From JBEBGV01 sp040081265 (GTDB lineage: Bacteria > Acidobacteriota > Vicinamibacteria > Vicinamibacterales > UBA2999), in NCBI GenBank assembly GCA_040081265.1, contig JBEBGV010000011.1:1-64000 (forward strand): 64,000 nucleotides of DNA. Reading direction: 5' to 3'. The position numbers and the translations under genes are program-made. The notes under the pieces were generated by a model that saw only the letters and a list, made by a program, of their open reading frames with translations, was not told the DNA's origin and did not search any database. Positions 49,891 to 57,611 of the stretch are shown here, one piece after another. Numbering within the stretch: the stretch's first letter is position 1; each line of letters begins with the position of its first letter.

Positions 49891-51005
49891 TGCGCCTTCC
49901 TCATATCTACGGCCACGCGGGCCGCTTCCCCCGTGGTGATAGTCGTGCTGACGCGACGTTCTCCCAGGTCCGGATGCCTCAGCACGATTTCATGTGTGCC
50001 AATTGTCCACGAAACATTGCCGATTGGTGTTTCTCCGAGCGGCTGGCCATCGAGCCAGACCTGTGCCCACGGCACCGCGTTCACATTGATCGAACCCCGT
50101 GGCAGCTGGACCGAGATGTTGGCGGTCTGTCCTGTCGCGACTTGCACCGCCTGCGACATCCGGAAGCCGAGCGCCTCGTTCACCAGATCGTAGGTATGCG
50201 CACCAGACGGCACAAGGATGCGATCGGACTGGCTGCTGCCAATGAGACGACCATCCTCAAAGACCTGAAGCGGGATGGGCACCGTAACTGAAAGCCATCC
50301 TGACGCCGGCCCTGACGCACCCGAGGCAAACATCAAGGACGAGGTTTCGCCGGCCTTGACCTGCACCGTGCGCCGGACAGTCGAGGCGTCCTTGCGGACC
50401 AGAACTTCGTGATTGCCCGGGGTCAGGTCGGAGATCGTAAGGGGCGTCACGCCGCGGGGCTGGCCATCGATACTGACGGCCTGCCCGCGCGGGTCGCTCA
50501 CGATCTCGAGACCACCGGTTGTCATGGGTGCCGCCGTGGCCGCGGGCCAGCTGATGTGATGCACCACCGTCGTGCGCTGGGCAATCGACACCGGCAGTGT
50601 CCGCGACTGGCTGCCCTGGTCGATACGCACGGTGTAGTCGCCGTTATCCAGGGAGAGCAGGAGAGGCGTCTTGCCGCGATAGGTGCCGTCGATTGTGACG
50701 TTGGCACCTGCGACGTCCGTCTCGACGCGCAGCGCGCCAGCGCTGCCTGCCAGGATTGCCGTACGCATCCAGACCACGCCGGCCGTCGCGGCAATCAGCA
50801 CGACGCAGACCGCTGCCACGCCGACCAGCCGCGTGCGAGCCGGATGCTCTGAAACGGCAGGAGATGGCTCGACGTGCGTAATGATCCTCACGCCTTCACT
50901 CTCCGACGGAAAGGCGTCGAGCCGCGAGGCCACCTCGCCGTCGCTCGACGGCTGTTGATCCAGCTCAGCCCTCTGAGTCTCCGTACGAAGCGCCTGCTTC
51001 ACCAT
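49887..51005 (-). CDS. PEGA-repeat membrane protein
   Basis: The 372-residue protein has a charged cytoplasmic N-terminus (~1-58), one membrane helix (~60-82, LVGVAAVCVVLIAATAGVVWM) and four PEGA-like repeats facing the periplasm (e.g. GALRVETDVAGANVTIDGTYRGKTPL, GGLEIVSDPRGQAVSIDGQPRGVTPL, GSINVNAVPWAQVWLDGQPLGETPI). PEGA domains are surface-layer or wall-associated beta folds and are often fused to Ser/Thr kinases; here no kinase domain is present. Co-transcribed with the TonB-C gene. Divergent from lolC with a 232-bp spacer. Confidence 0.88.
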   Translation of the reverse strand: MVKQALRTETQRAELDQQPSSDGEVASRLDAFPSESEGVRIITHVEPSPAVSEHPARTRLVGVAAVCVVLIAATAGVVWMRTAILAGSAGALRVETDVAGANVTIDGTYRGKTPLLLSLDNGDYTVRIDQGSQSRTLPVSIAQRTTVVHHISWPAATAAPMTTGGLEIVSDPRGQAVSIDGQPRGVTPLTISDLTPGNHEVLVRKDASTVRRTVQVKAGETSSLMFASGASGPASGWLSVTVPIPLQVFEDGRLIGSSQSDRILVPSGAHTYDLVNEALGFRMSQAVQVATGQTANISVQLPRGSINVNAVPWAQVWLDGQPLGETPIGNVSWTIGTHEIVLRHPDLGERRVSTTITTGEAARVAVDMRKAQ

Positions 51006-51237
51006 TGCAGATCCTGTGAGATGGAAGTCGCCCTTGCTGACTTCTGGCGCTCGAGTGCCTCATCCCGTGTGGGTGAAATCCCGGGAATGAGGCCCTACGA
51101 GAGATGTCGACTCGTTGGCCCCCGGAGTTTAGGCCTGCCAACTCTACCGTTCGCCTCGGGTCAGTCACGATATTGTAAGTGCAGAGACCGAATGCCGTAT
51201 CGGGAAGTTTTGTGATGATGGAGTATAAGGAATCTCA
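51006..51237. promoter_or_regulatory. 232-bp divergent spacer between PEGA gene and lolC
   Basis: Promoters for both genes are expected, but I find no convincing -35/-10 pair. AAGGAA lies 6 bp before the lolC ATG as ribosome binding site. No RNA gene, repeat or small ORF is evident. Confidence 0.4.
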
Positions 51238-52476
51238 ATGTCGCTCGAACTCTTCGTTGCGCTGAGATACCTGCTGGCGCGGCGAAAGCAGGCTTTCATT
51301 TCCCTGATTTCGCTGATCTCGACCCTGGGCGTCACCGTCGGCGTGATGGCGCTCATTATCGCGCTCGGGCTCATGACCGGTCTGCAGGGTGAGCTTCGCG
51401 ACAAAATCCTCGGCTCCACCGCGCACATCTACGTCTGGAAGGGGGCTGGCCTCACCGACTACCGGTCTGAGGTCCGAACGCTCATGGGCGTCGAAGGTGT
51501 CACCGGTGCCGCACCGGCCATCCTCGGCAAGGCCCTGATCGTCTCCGGTGATCAGCAGGCGTTCATCAGCCTCAAGGGCATCGACCCGGCGCTCGAACCG
51601 GAGGTGACCGACATCCAGCGTGCCATGGTCGCGGGCAGCGTGCAGGCGCTCGCCGGTGACGCGGAGGCGGACGTCCCCGGCATCCTCATTGGACGTGAAC
51701 TGGCACAGCAGCTGGGGCCTCCGGGGATGCCGCTGGCGGTCGGGGATTCGGTCACCCTGCAGACGCCGCAGGGCACGCTGACGCCGATGGGCATGTTGCC
51801 GCGCGTGCGCCGGCTTCGTATCGCCGGCATCTACAACCTCGGCCTTTTCGAGTTCGACTCCCAGTACGGGTTTCTATCGCTCGACCTCGCCAAGCGCCTC
51901 ATGGGACGCACCGAGCCCGATCTGATCGAATTGCGGGTGGCTGACATCTATCAGGCCGCTTCAATTGCCGATCGCATCGTGACCCAGCTCGGGAGTGACT
52001 ACCAGGCCAAGGACTGGGCCGACCTCAACCAGTCGCTGTTCTCGGCGCTCTGGCTCGAGAAAATGGCCATCGCCATCACCATCGGGCTCATCGTGATGGT
52101 CGCCGCGCTCAATATCGTGGCATCGCTGGTTCTGCTCGTGATGGAGAAGAGTCGCGACATCGCCATCCTCAAGACGATGGGCACAGGTTCGCGACGGATC
52201 ATGACTATTTTCATGCTGCAGGGCCTGATCATCGGCCTCGTCGGGACGACGCTGGGAAGTATAGGAGGCCTGTCGCTCTGCTGGGTGCTGGACCGCTACA
52301 GGCTGATCCGCATTCCGAGCGACGTCTACCAGGTCTCGTACGTGCCCTTCGTGGTCGAGCCGCGTGATTTTGCGGCGGTGGTGGTGTCGGCGGTGATCAT
52401 CTGTTTCGTGGCGACGCTGTATCCGTCGCGCCAGGCGTCGAAACTCGATCCCGTGCAGGCGCTCCGGTTCGAGTAG
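51238..52476 (+). CDS. lolC: lipoprotein-releasing ABC permease LolC/LolE
   Basis: This 412-residue permease extracts mature lipoproteins from the inner membrane for LolA. It has four membrane helices in the MacB/FtsX-like layout (one at ~20-45 and three from ~275), a large periplasmic domain, LFVALRYLLARRKQAFISLISLISTLGVTVGV at the start and the coupling-helix region VMEKSRDIAILKTMGT. There is a single lolC-type gene, followed after 9 bp by lolD, as in many non-enteric diderms where one permease (LolF-like) forms a homodimer. Substrates come from Lnt at 16.6 kb. Confidence 0.93.
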   Translation: MSLELFVALRYLLARRKQAFISLISLISTLGVTVGVMALIIALGLMTGLQGELRDKILGSTAHIYVWKGAGLTDYRSEVRTLMGVEGVTGAAPAILGKALIVSGDQQAFISLKGIDPALEPEVTDIQRAMVAGSVQALAGDAEADVPGILIGRELAQQLGPPGMPLAVGDSVTLQTPQGTLTPMGMLPRVRRLRIAGIYNLGLFEFDSQYGFLSLDLAKRLMGRTEPDLIELRVADIYQAASIADRIVTQLGSDYQAKDWADLNQSLFSALWLEKMAIAITIGLIVMVAALNIVASLVLLVMEKSRDIAILKTMGTGSRRIMTIFMLQGLIIGLVGTTLGSIGGLSLCWVLDRYRLIRIPSDVYQVSYVPFVVEPRDFAAVVVSAVIICFVATLYPSRQASKLDPVQALRFE

Positions 52477-52485
52477 AGTCGCCCG

Positions 52486-53160
52486 GTGTCACTCCTCAGC
52501 GTCCACGGACTCAACAAGGTCTACGCCGTCGGCGAGACGCGGATCCACGTGCTGCGCGAACTGGAACTCGAGGTGCCGGCGGGTCAGATGCTCGCGGTCG
52601 TCGGGGCGTCAGGCGTCGGCAAGAGTACGCTGCTGCACATTCTGGGCGGGCTCGACCGCGCGGACGCCGGAACGATTCGGGTCGGCGACACGGAAGTGTC
52701 GTCCATGGGCGACGCGGCGCGGGTCGAGTTCCGCAATCAGCACGTCGGTTTCGTGTTCCAGTTCCATCATCTGCTGCCTGAGTTCGACGCAACCGAGAAC
52801 GTCGAGATGCCGATGCGGATTGCCCGGACCCCTCTGGCCGAAGCTCGTCAGCGGGCGACGGAACTGCTGACGCGGGTCGGGTTGGGAGAGCGTCTGCGGC
52901 ACCGGCCTTCGATGCTGTCAGGAGGAGAGCAGCAGCGCGTCGCCGTGGCACGCGCGCTCGTCATGAAGCCGCGCCTACTCCTTGCCGACGAACCGACGGG
53001 GGACCTGGACGAGACCACCGCCGACTCTCTCCATGCCCTGCTGCGCCAGATGCATGCCGAGCACGGCCTGACGTCGGTCATTGCCACGCACAACCTGCGG
53101 CTGGCCGACGCCTGCGACCGCGTCCTGCGGCTCGAGCGCGGTCAACTGAAGGACGGCTAA
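52486..53160 (+). CDS. lolD: lipoprotein-releasing ABC ATPase LolD
   Basis: LolD powers the LolC permease. The 224-residue ATPase has Walker A GASGVGKST, Q-loop NQHVGFVFQFHHLLPEF (the family's typical FQFHHLLPEF), signature SGGEQQRVAVARAL, Walker B LLLADEPTGDLD and the H-loop THNLRLA. GTG start, 9 bp after lolC. Confidence 0.96.
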   Translation: MSLLSVHGLNKVYAVGETRIHVLRELELEVPAGQMLAVVGASGVGKSTLLHILGGLDRADAGTIRVGDTEVSSMGDAARVEFRNQHVGFVFQFHHLLPEFDATENVEMPMRIARTPLAEARQRATELLTRVGLGERLRHRPSMLSGGEQQRVAVARALVMKPRLLLADEPTGDLDETTADSLHALLRQMHAEHGLTSVIATHNLRLADACDRVLRLERGQLKDG

Positions 53161-53173
53161 CTACTTCTGATTA

Positions 53174-53201
53174 TTGCCTTTTCACGCGCGGGTGTGATAT
53201 T
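53174..53201 (+). promoter_or_regulatory. probable promoter of the secreted-protein cluster
   Basis: TTGCCT (53174-53179) and GATATT (53196-53201) are 16 bp apart, 45 bp before the first gene. A 6-bp inverted repeat (GCGGGT/ACCCGC) brackets the -10 box and could be an operator. Confidence 0.5.
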
Positions 53202-53246
53202 TACCCGCTGCAGGTTCGGCCACCTTTTCTGGTCGGGAGGACGCAC

Positions 53247-54152
53247 ATGGCGTTGAACGCCGTCACCAGTCTCATTCGTCATCGGCTCTTCTTGGTTTTG
53301 GGAGTTCTCGCGGCAGTTGCCGTGGCCACTCCCGCGTCGGCTCAGGGTGACATTGCGGGCGAGTGGGCCGCGCGAGCCCAGGAGGACCAGCCGCATCGTG
53401 GTCCCGGGGCCGAACTCGGCGACTACACCGGCCTGCCCATCAACGCGGCCGCCCGTCAGAAAGCCTCCGTCTGGGACGCGTCGATCCTGTCGCTGCCCGA
53501 AGCGATGGCCAAGCCGCACCCGGCGATGTATTTCATGCGTGGCCCTGGACCGAACATCCGCATCCAGAAGATTGCGGACCCGACGACACAAGTCGTGATT
53601 GCCTACACCATCGAAGGTGTCTTCGGGCGCGCCGATCGCGTCATCTGGATGGATGGCCGTCCTCATCCGTCTGAGTACGCCGAATACACCTTTGACGGGT
53701 TTTCGACCGGCAAGGTCGAAGGCAGCCGCCTCACGGTCACCACGACCCACGCCAAGTACGGCGTCATCCAGCGGAACGGGGTCCCTGCCAGCACCAAGGC
53801 CGTGATGACCGAACACTTCATTCGCCATGGCGACTGGCTGACGCTGGTCACCATCGTCGACGACCCGGTTTACCTCGAAGAGCCGTTCATCCGGACCTCC
53901 CACTGGGTGCGTACCTCCAACGTCACGCCGGATGGCCGTTTCATCTTCGAAGTAGTGGACGAGGTCGCAGGCCACCCGCAGGGCTACGTGCCGCATTCTC
54001 CGCTCGGGACCAGGCAGGATGGATTCGCGAAGAATCACGGCCTGCCGTTCGAAGCCACGCAAGGTGGCAAGGCGACGCTCTATCCTGAGTACGAGGCCGT
54101 CATCCGGAAGCAGTTGCAGGACATGGCGGCCTCGCGGCCGACATCGAAGTAG
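53247..54152 (+). CDS. secreted protein of unknown function
   Basis: The 301-residue protein has a signal peptide (cleaved near residue 33, ASAQG). The mature part is beta-rich with no catalytic motif I recognise; conserved-looking pieces are GRADRVIWMDGRPHPSEYAEYTFDGFSTGKVEG and LTVTTTHAKYGVIQRNGVP, a pattern I associate with uncharacterised acidobacterial exported proteins. A good ribosome binding site (GGGAGG) precedes the ATG. It is first of three consecutive secreted-protein genes (12 and 7 bp gaps). Confidence 0.85.
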   Translation: MALNAVTSLIRHRLFLVLGVLAAVAVATPASAQGDIAGEWAARAQEDQPHRGPGAELGDYTGLPINAAARQKASVWDASILSLPEAMAKPHPAMYFMRGPGPNIRIQKIADPTTQVVIAYTIEGVFGRADRVIWMDGRPHPSEYAEYTFDGFSTGKVEGSRLTVTTTHAKYGVIQRNGVPASTKAVMTEHFIRHGDWLTLVTIVDDPVYLEEPFIRTSHWVRTSNVTPDGRFIFEVVDEVAGHPQGYVPHSPLGTRQDGFAKNHGLPFEATQGGKATLYPEYEAVIRKQLQDMAASRPTSK

Positions 54153-54164
54153 AGGTCCCGGCAT

Positions 54165-55184
54165 ATGAAGAAGAGCAGTGTGCTGCGCACGGCGCAGGTG
54201 TGTCTGGTCGTGTGCGCGGTGGTGTTTGGTGTCGTCACCGTCACCGCGCAGGTGGTGCCGACAATACGGGCGCTGACCGAAGAGTGGCCCGAAACGATCA
54301 AGGTGGACGGGATCGAGATCCTGCCTGTCCTGAAGAACGTGTACATGCTCGTGGGCGGCGGGGCCAACGTGACGATTGCCTTCGGCGATGAAGGCGTCGT
54401 GATGGTGGACTCGGGGGCGCCCGGCCAGGCGGCCCGGCTGCAGGCGGCTGTGCGACGCGTGACTCGCAAACCGCTGCGCTATCTGCTCAACACCGGCCCC
54501 GATGCGGATCACGTGGGTGGCAACGGCGACATGGTGCGATGGGCCGGAGGGACCAGCGGTCCACAGGCCGGCCAGGGCGGAGGTCGCCCGCCGAATGCCG
54601 GCACTGCGGTGATCGCCCACGAGGGCGCGTACAACAGGATGATCGCCGGCACGGCCCAGTTCCCCGCGCTCACCGGCGATGCCCTGCCGGAATCAACCTT
54701 CTTTACGCCGCGGAAGGATCTGTACGCCAATGGCGAGCCCGTGCAGCTGCTCTTCCAGCCGAGCGCGCACACCGACGGTGACGTCATGGTGTTCTTCCGC
54801 GGGTCGGACGTGGTCGCCACTGGTGAGGTGTATCGAACGGACCAGTATCCCTTTGTGGATATTGCTCGCGGAGGCTCGATCAATGGTCTGCTCGGTGCTC
54901 TGAACAACCTGCTCGACATTACCGTCCCGCAGCGCAACCAGATGGGCGGGACACGCGTGGTGCCGGCTTATGGCCGCATCTCGAACGAGGCAGACGTGCT
55001 CGAGTACCGGGACATGCTCACCATCATCCGTGACCGCGTCAAGGTGATGGTCGACAAGGGCCAGACGCTGGCGCAAGTTCGTGCCGCTGGTGTGGCGCTC
55101 GAATACAACGGCGTCTACGGCACCAAATCCAACTGGACTGGCGACATGTTCGTTGAAGCCGTCTACAACAGCCTGAAGAAGTAG
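54165..55184 (+). CDS. exported metallo-beta-lactamase-fold protein, degenerate metal site
   Basis: The 339-residue protein has a signal peptide (~1-29) and an MBL-like fold: NVYMLVGGGANVTIAFGDEGVVMVDSGA at the start of the domain. The metal-binding motif, normally NTHxHxDH, reads NTGPDADHVGGN (residues 109-120): the first two His are Gly111 and Asp113, while Asp115 and His116 remain. AHTDGD later keeps a His, but the last ligand position reads AYGRIS. A normal di-zinc centre is thus unlikely; it may bind one metal or none. It lies between two secreted proteins of unknown function, so the three may form one system. Confidence 0.85.
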   Translation: MKKSSVLRTAQVCLVVCAVVFGVVTVTAQVVPTIRALTEEWPETIKVDGIEILPVLKNVYMLVGGGANVTIAFGDEGVVMVDSGAPGQAARLQAAVRRVTRKPLRYLLNTGPDADHVGGNGDMVRWAGGTSGPQAGQGGGRPPNAGTAVIAHEGAYNRMIAGTAQFPALTGDALPESTFFTPRKDLYANGEPVQLLFQPSAHTDGDVMVFFRGSDVVATGEVYRTDQYPFVDIARGGSINGLLGALNNLLDITVPQRNQMGGTRVVPAYGRISNEADVLEYRDMLTIIRDRVKVMVDKGQTLAQVRAAGVALEYNGVYGTKSNWTGDMFVEAVYNSLKK

Positions 55185-55191
55185 GCGAGCC

Positions 55192-56142
55192 ATGACAATC
55201 CGAACCTTTGGACGGCTGACATTTGGCATCGGTGCGTGCGCAGCGTGGCTGCTCGCATCGGGTTTGGCGGATCTGGCGGCGCAGGGACAGCAGGCGCCCG
55301 CGGCCCCCGTCGGCCAGCAGGCACCGGGACGCCAGGGCGGCCCGGCACCCAACCCGGGTGGTGGCGCTCGAGCAGGCGGCGGTGGACAGCGCGGGGGTGG
55401 TCAGGGTCGCGGCGCGGCTCCTGCGACGGCGCAGGCTGCAGCTCCCACCGACTTCACTGGCACCTGGGTATCGATCATCACGGAAGACTGGCGCTTCCGC
55501 ATGGTGACCCCGCCGAAGGGCGATGCAGCGAGTATCCCGGCCAATCAGGCGGCGATCCAGGCATCTGAAAACTGGGATCCGGCCAAGGACATCGCCGCCG
55601 GCGAACAGTGCAAGGCGTTCGGTGCGCCCGGGATCATGCGCATGCCGACGCGCATCCGGATCTCGTGGCAGGATCCGCAGACCCTGAAACTGGAATTCGA
55701 CAACGGCACGCAGACACGTCTGTTCCACTTCGCGGCGAATACGCCGGCGCCGGCCCAGCCCGACTGGCAGGGTCATTCAATTGCCCGCTGGGAGACCATG
55801 CAGGAATCGCAGGGACAACCGGCAGCAGGCGGGCGCGGCGGCGGTGCCCCGGCGCTGAGCGGTGGCCTTCGGGTCGCGACCCGGCAGCTGCGGTCCGGCT
55901 ACATGCGGCGCAATGGCATTCCGTATAGCGCGAACGCCGTCTACAACGAGGTGTTCGACGTGGCACCCGGGCCGCAGAACGAAACGTGGTTGATCATCAC
56001 CTCGGAGTTGATCGACCCGCAGTTCCTGAACCAGCCGTACATGCTGAGTACGCAGTTCAAGAAGGAGCCGGACGCATCGAAATTCAGCCCCCGCCCCTGC
56101 GAGCTGACACCGCCAGTCACCGGGGCGGCTGACGCGCGGTAG
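55192..56142 (+). CDS. secreted Gly/Pro/Gln-rich protein
   Basis: The 316-residue protein has a signal peptide (~1-30) and a low-complexity Gly/Gln/Pro/Ala segment (~33-85), then a beta-rich domain with FTGTWVSIITEDWRFRMVTPPKGD, RISWQDPQTLKLEFDNGTQTRLFHF and LRSGYMRRNGIPYSANAVYNEVFDV. The phrase RNGIPYS echoes QRNGVPAS of the first protein in this cluster, so they may be distant relatives. No enzymatic motif is seen. It ends at a heptamer repeat array. Confidence 0.82.
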   Translation: MTIRTFGRLTFGIGACAAWLLASGLADLAAQGQQAPAAPVGQQAPGRQGGPAPNPGGGARAGGGGQRGGGQGRGAAPATAQAAAPTDFTGTWVSIITEDWRFRMVTPPKGDAASIPANQAAIQASENWDPAKDIAAGEQCKAFGAPGIMRMPTRIRISWQDPQTLKLEFDNGTQTRLFHFAANTPAPAQPDWQGHSIARWETMQESQGQPAAGGRGGGAPALSGGLRVATRQLRSGYMRRNGIPYSANAVYNEVFDVAPGPQNETWLIITSELIDPQFLNQPYMLSTQFKKEPDASKFSPRPCELTPPVTGAADAR

Positions 56143-56143
56143 G

Positions 56144-56227
56144 GAAGTGCGAAGTTTGAAGTGCGAAGTTTGAAGTAGAAGTTCGAAGTAAGAAGACACG
56201 AAGCTTGAACTTCGAACTTCGAACTTC
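56144..56227. repeat. heptamer repeat array GAAGTNN / GAACTTC
   Basis: From 56144: GAAGTGC, GAAGTTT, GAAGTGC, GAAGTTT, then degenerate GAAGT units to 56206, ending in three GAACTTC copies (56207-56227), which are reverse complements of GAAGTTC. The array fills the gap between two convergent genes and reaches the garR-like stop codon. The same heptamers occur at 37589-37711. Confidence 0.88.
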
Positions 56228-57110
56228 ACTCCAGTCCCGACATCTCGAAAATCAGTTTTCCCAGTTCGGAGTAGTCCCGCTCCCCGCGGTGCTGCGCGAC
56301 CAGGGTCATCACCAGGTTGCTGGCCGCGGTTGTAACCGGCGCTACTGTTGCCACCTCGTCGACAGCCGTCAGCACGTTGCGCAGATCCTTCGCGAACAGC
56401 TCGGTGCGGAAGCCGGGCACGTAGTTACCCTTCAGCATGCGCTCACCGTGGACATCGAGGACGCGGCTCTGCGCGAATCCACCGAGCAGGGCTTCGCGGA
56501 CGCGAGCGGGATCAACGCCCGCCTTGCGGGCCAGGGCAAATGCCTCGCCGACGACGCCGATCGTTCCGGCAAGCACCATCTGGTTGCACAGCTTGCAGAG
56601 CTGGCCGGCGCCTGATTCTCCGACGTAGACGATGCGCTCCGGGTTGCCCATCGCGCGGAGGATCGGCGTGACCGTGTCGAACGCCTGACGGTCACCACCG
56701 ACCATGATCGACAGCGTTCCCTGGACCGCGCCGATTTCACCGCCACTGACCGGGGCGTCGAGCATCGTTGCGCCGCGCGCTGTAGCCGCGGTGGCAAGTC
56801 GACGCGCCGAGGCCGGAGCGATGCTGCTCATGTCGATGATGATCGTCCCGGGTTGAATGGCCGCCAGGATGCCATCGGGCCCCTCGAGTACCTTCTCCAC
56901 GTCGGGCGAGTCGGGCACCATCGTGATGATTGTGGTGGCCTGCGCGGCGACGTTCCGCGGAGAGTTGGCGCGTATCGCACCGGCGTCGACCAGTTCCTGG
57001 ACCGGGCCGTCGCTGCGGCTGTGGACGACGAGCGGGAAGCCTGCCGTCAGGAGGTTTCTGGCCATGGGTTTGCCCATGAGCCCGAGGCCGATGAATCCGA
57101 CATGCGCCAT
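56226..57110 (-). CDS. beta-hydroxyacid dehydrogenase (tartronate semialdehyde reductase/HIBADH family)
   Basis: The 294-residue NAD(P)-dependent enzyme has GFIGLGLMGKPMARNL (Rossmann nucleotide motif), DAPVSGGEIGAVQGTLSIMVGG (substrate motif), the catalytic Lys in GAGQLCKLCNQMVL, and KDLRNVL. It reduces tartronate semialdehyde, 3-hydroxyisobutyrate or a similar beta-hydroxyacid; the sequence does not decide between GarR/GlxR and MmsB, though the N-terminal pattern suits GarR. Divergent from the ABM gene 21 bp away. Confidence 0.9.
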   Translation of the reverse strand: MAHVGFIGLGLMGKPMARNLLTAGFPLVVHSRSDGPVQELVDAGAIRANSPRNVAAQATTIITMVPDSPDVEKVLEGPDGILAAIQPGTIIIDMSSIAPASARRLATAATARGATMLDAPVSGGEIGAVQGTLSIMVGGDRQAFDTVTPILRAMGNPERIVYVGESGAGQLCKLCNQMVLAGTIGVVGEAFALARKAGVDPARVREALLGGFAQSRVLDVHGERMLKGNYVPGFRTELFAKDLRNVLTAVDEVATVAPVTTAASNLVMTLVAQHRGERDYSELGKLIFEMSGLE

Positions 57111-57118
57111 GGGCGCAG

Positions 57119-57124
57119 TATAGT
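57119..57124 (+). promoter_or_regulatory. -10-like TATAGT just before the ABM gene
   Basis: TATAGT ends 7 bp before the ATG of the ABM gene, so the transcript would begin at or next to the start codon. No good -35 box is visible. Confidence 0.35.
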
Positions 57125-57131
57125 GCGAGGG

Positions 57132-57434
57132 ATGTTCACACTTCTGGTGCAGGTCGAGGTGAGACCGGAGTGTCTCGACGACTTCGCACAGGCGGCCACT
57201 GAGAACGCACGTGCGTCAGTTCGACTCGATCGCGGTTGCCTGCGCTTCGATGTGCTTCAGTCGATCGATGCGCCGACCAGGTGGGTGTTCTACGAGGCCT
57301 ATTCCAATCAGGCCGCATGGGAGCAGCACCGGCTGTCGCCACACTTCGTCGCCTACAAGGCAGTTGCGGATCGCGCGCTGGTTTCCAGGGTGGCGACCCG
57401 GCTGTCACCGGTCGTGGTCACGGACGCGTCATAG
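57132..57434 (+). CDS. ABM (antibiotic biosynthesis monooxygenase) domain protein
   Basis: The 100-residue ferredoxin-fold protein matches single-domain ABM proteins: FTLLVQVEVRPECLDDFAQAATENARAS, CLRFDVLQSIDAPTRWVFYEAYSNQAAWEQHRLSPHF. Such proteins act as cofactorless oxygenases, or as LsrG-like isomerases. GAGGG lies directly before the ATG. It stands alone, divergent from the dehydrogenase. Confidence 0.88.
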   Translation: MFTLLVQVEVRPECLDDFAQAATENARASVRLDRGCLRFDVLQSIDAPTRWVFYEAYSNQAAWEQHRLSPHFVAYKAVADRALVSRVATRLSPVVVTDAS

Positions 57435-57535
57435 AGAAGGGGCGGGGTGTCAGAGCATGCAGCCCGGGCGACGGGCATCTGACCAACCCACGCCTCGAAA
57501 TCTAACTGGGCGAGCGACTTAGCGGCGGTCGCTGA

Positions 57536-57564
57536 TTGGTCGCCTCGACGCTTTGCCTTATAAT
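57536..57564 (+). promoter_or_regulatory. strong sigma70-type promoter of clpC
   Basis: TTGGTC (57536-57541) and a consensus TATAAT (57559-57564) are separated by 17 bp. The predicted start region begins a 6-bp inverted repeat, AAGAGA/TCTCTT (57571-57589). No CtsR operator or CIRCE element is visible. Confidence 0.8.
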
Positions 57565-57611
57565 GCCGATAAGAGATTCAACGTCTCTTCACACTAATCA
57601 GGCGGGCCTGG

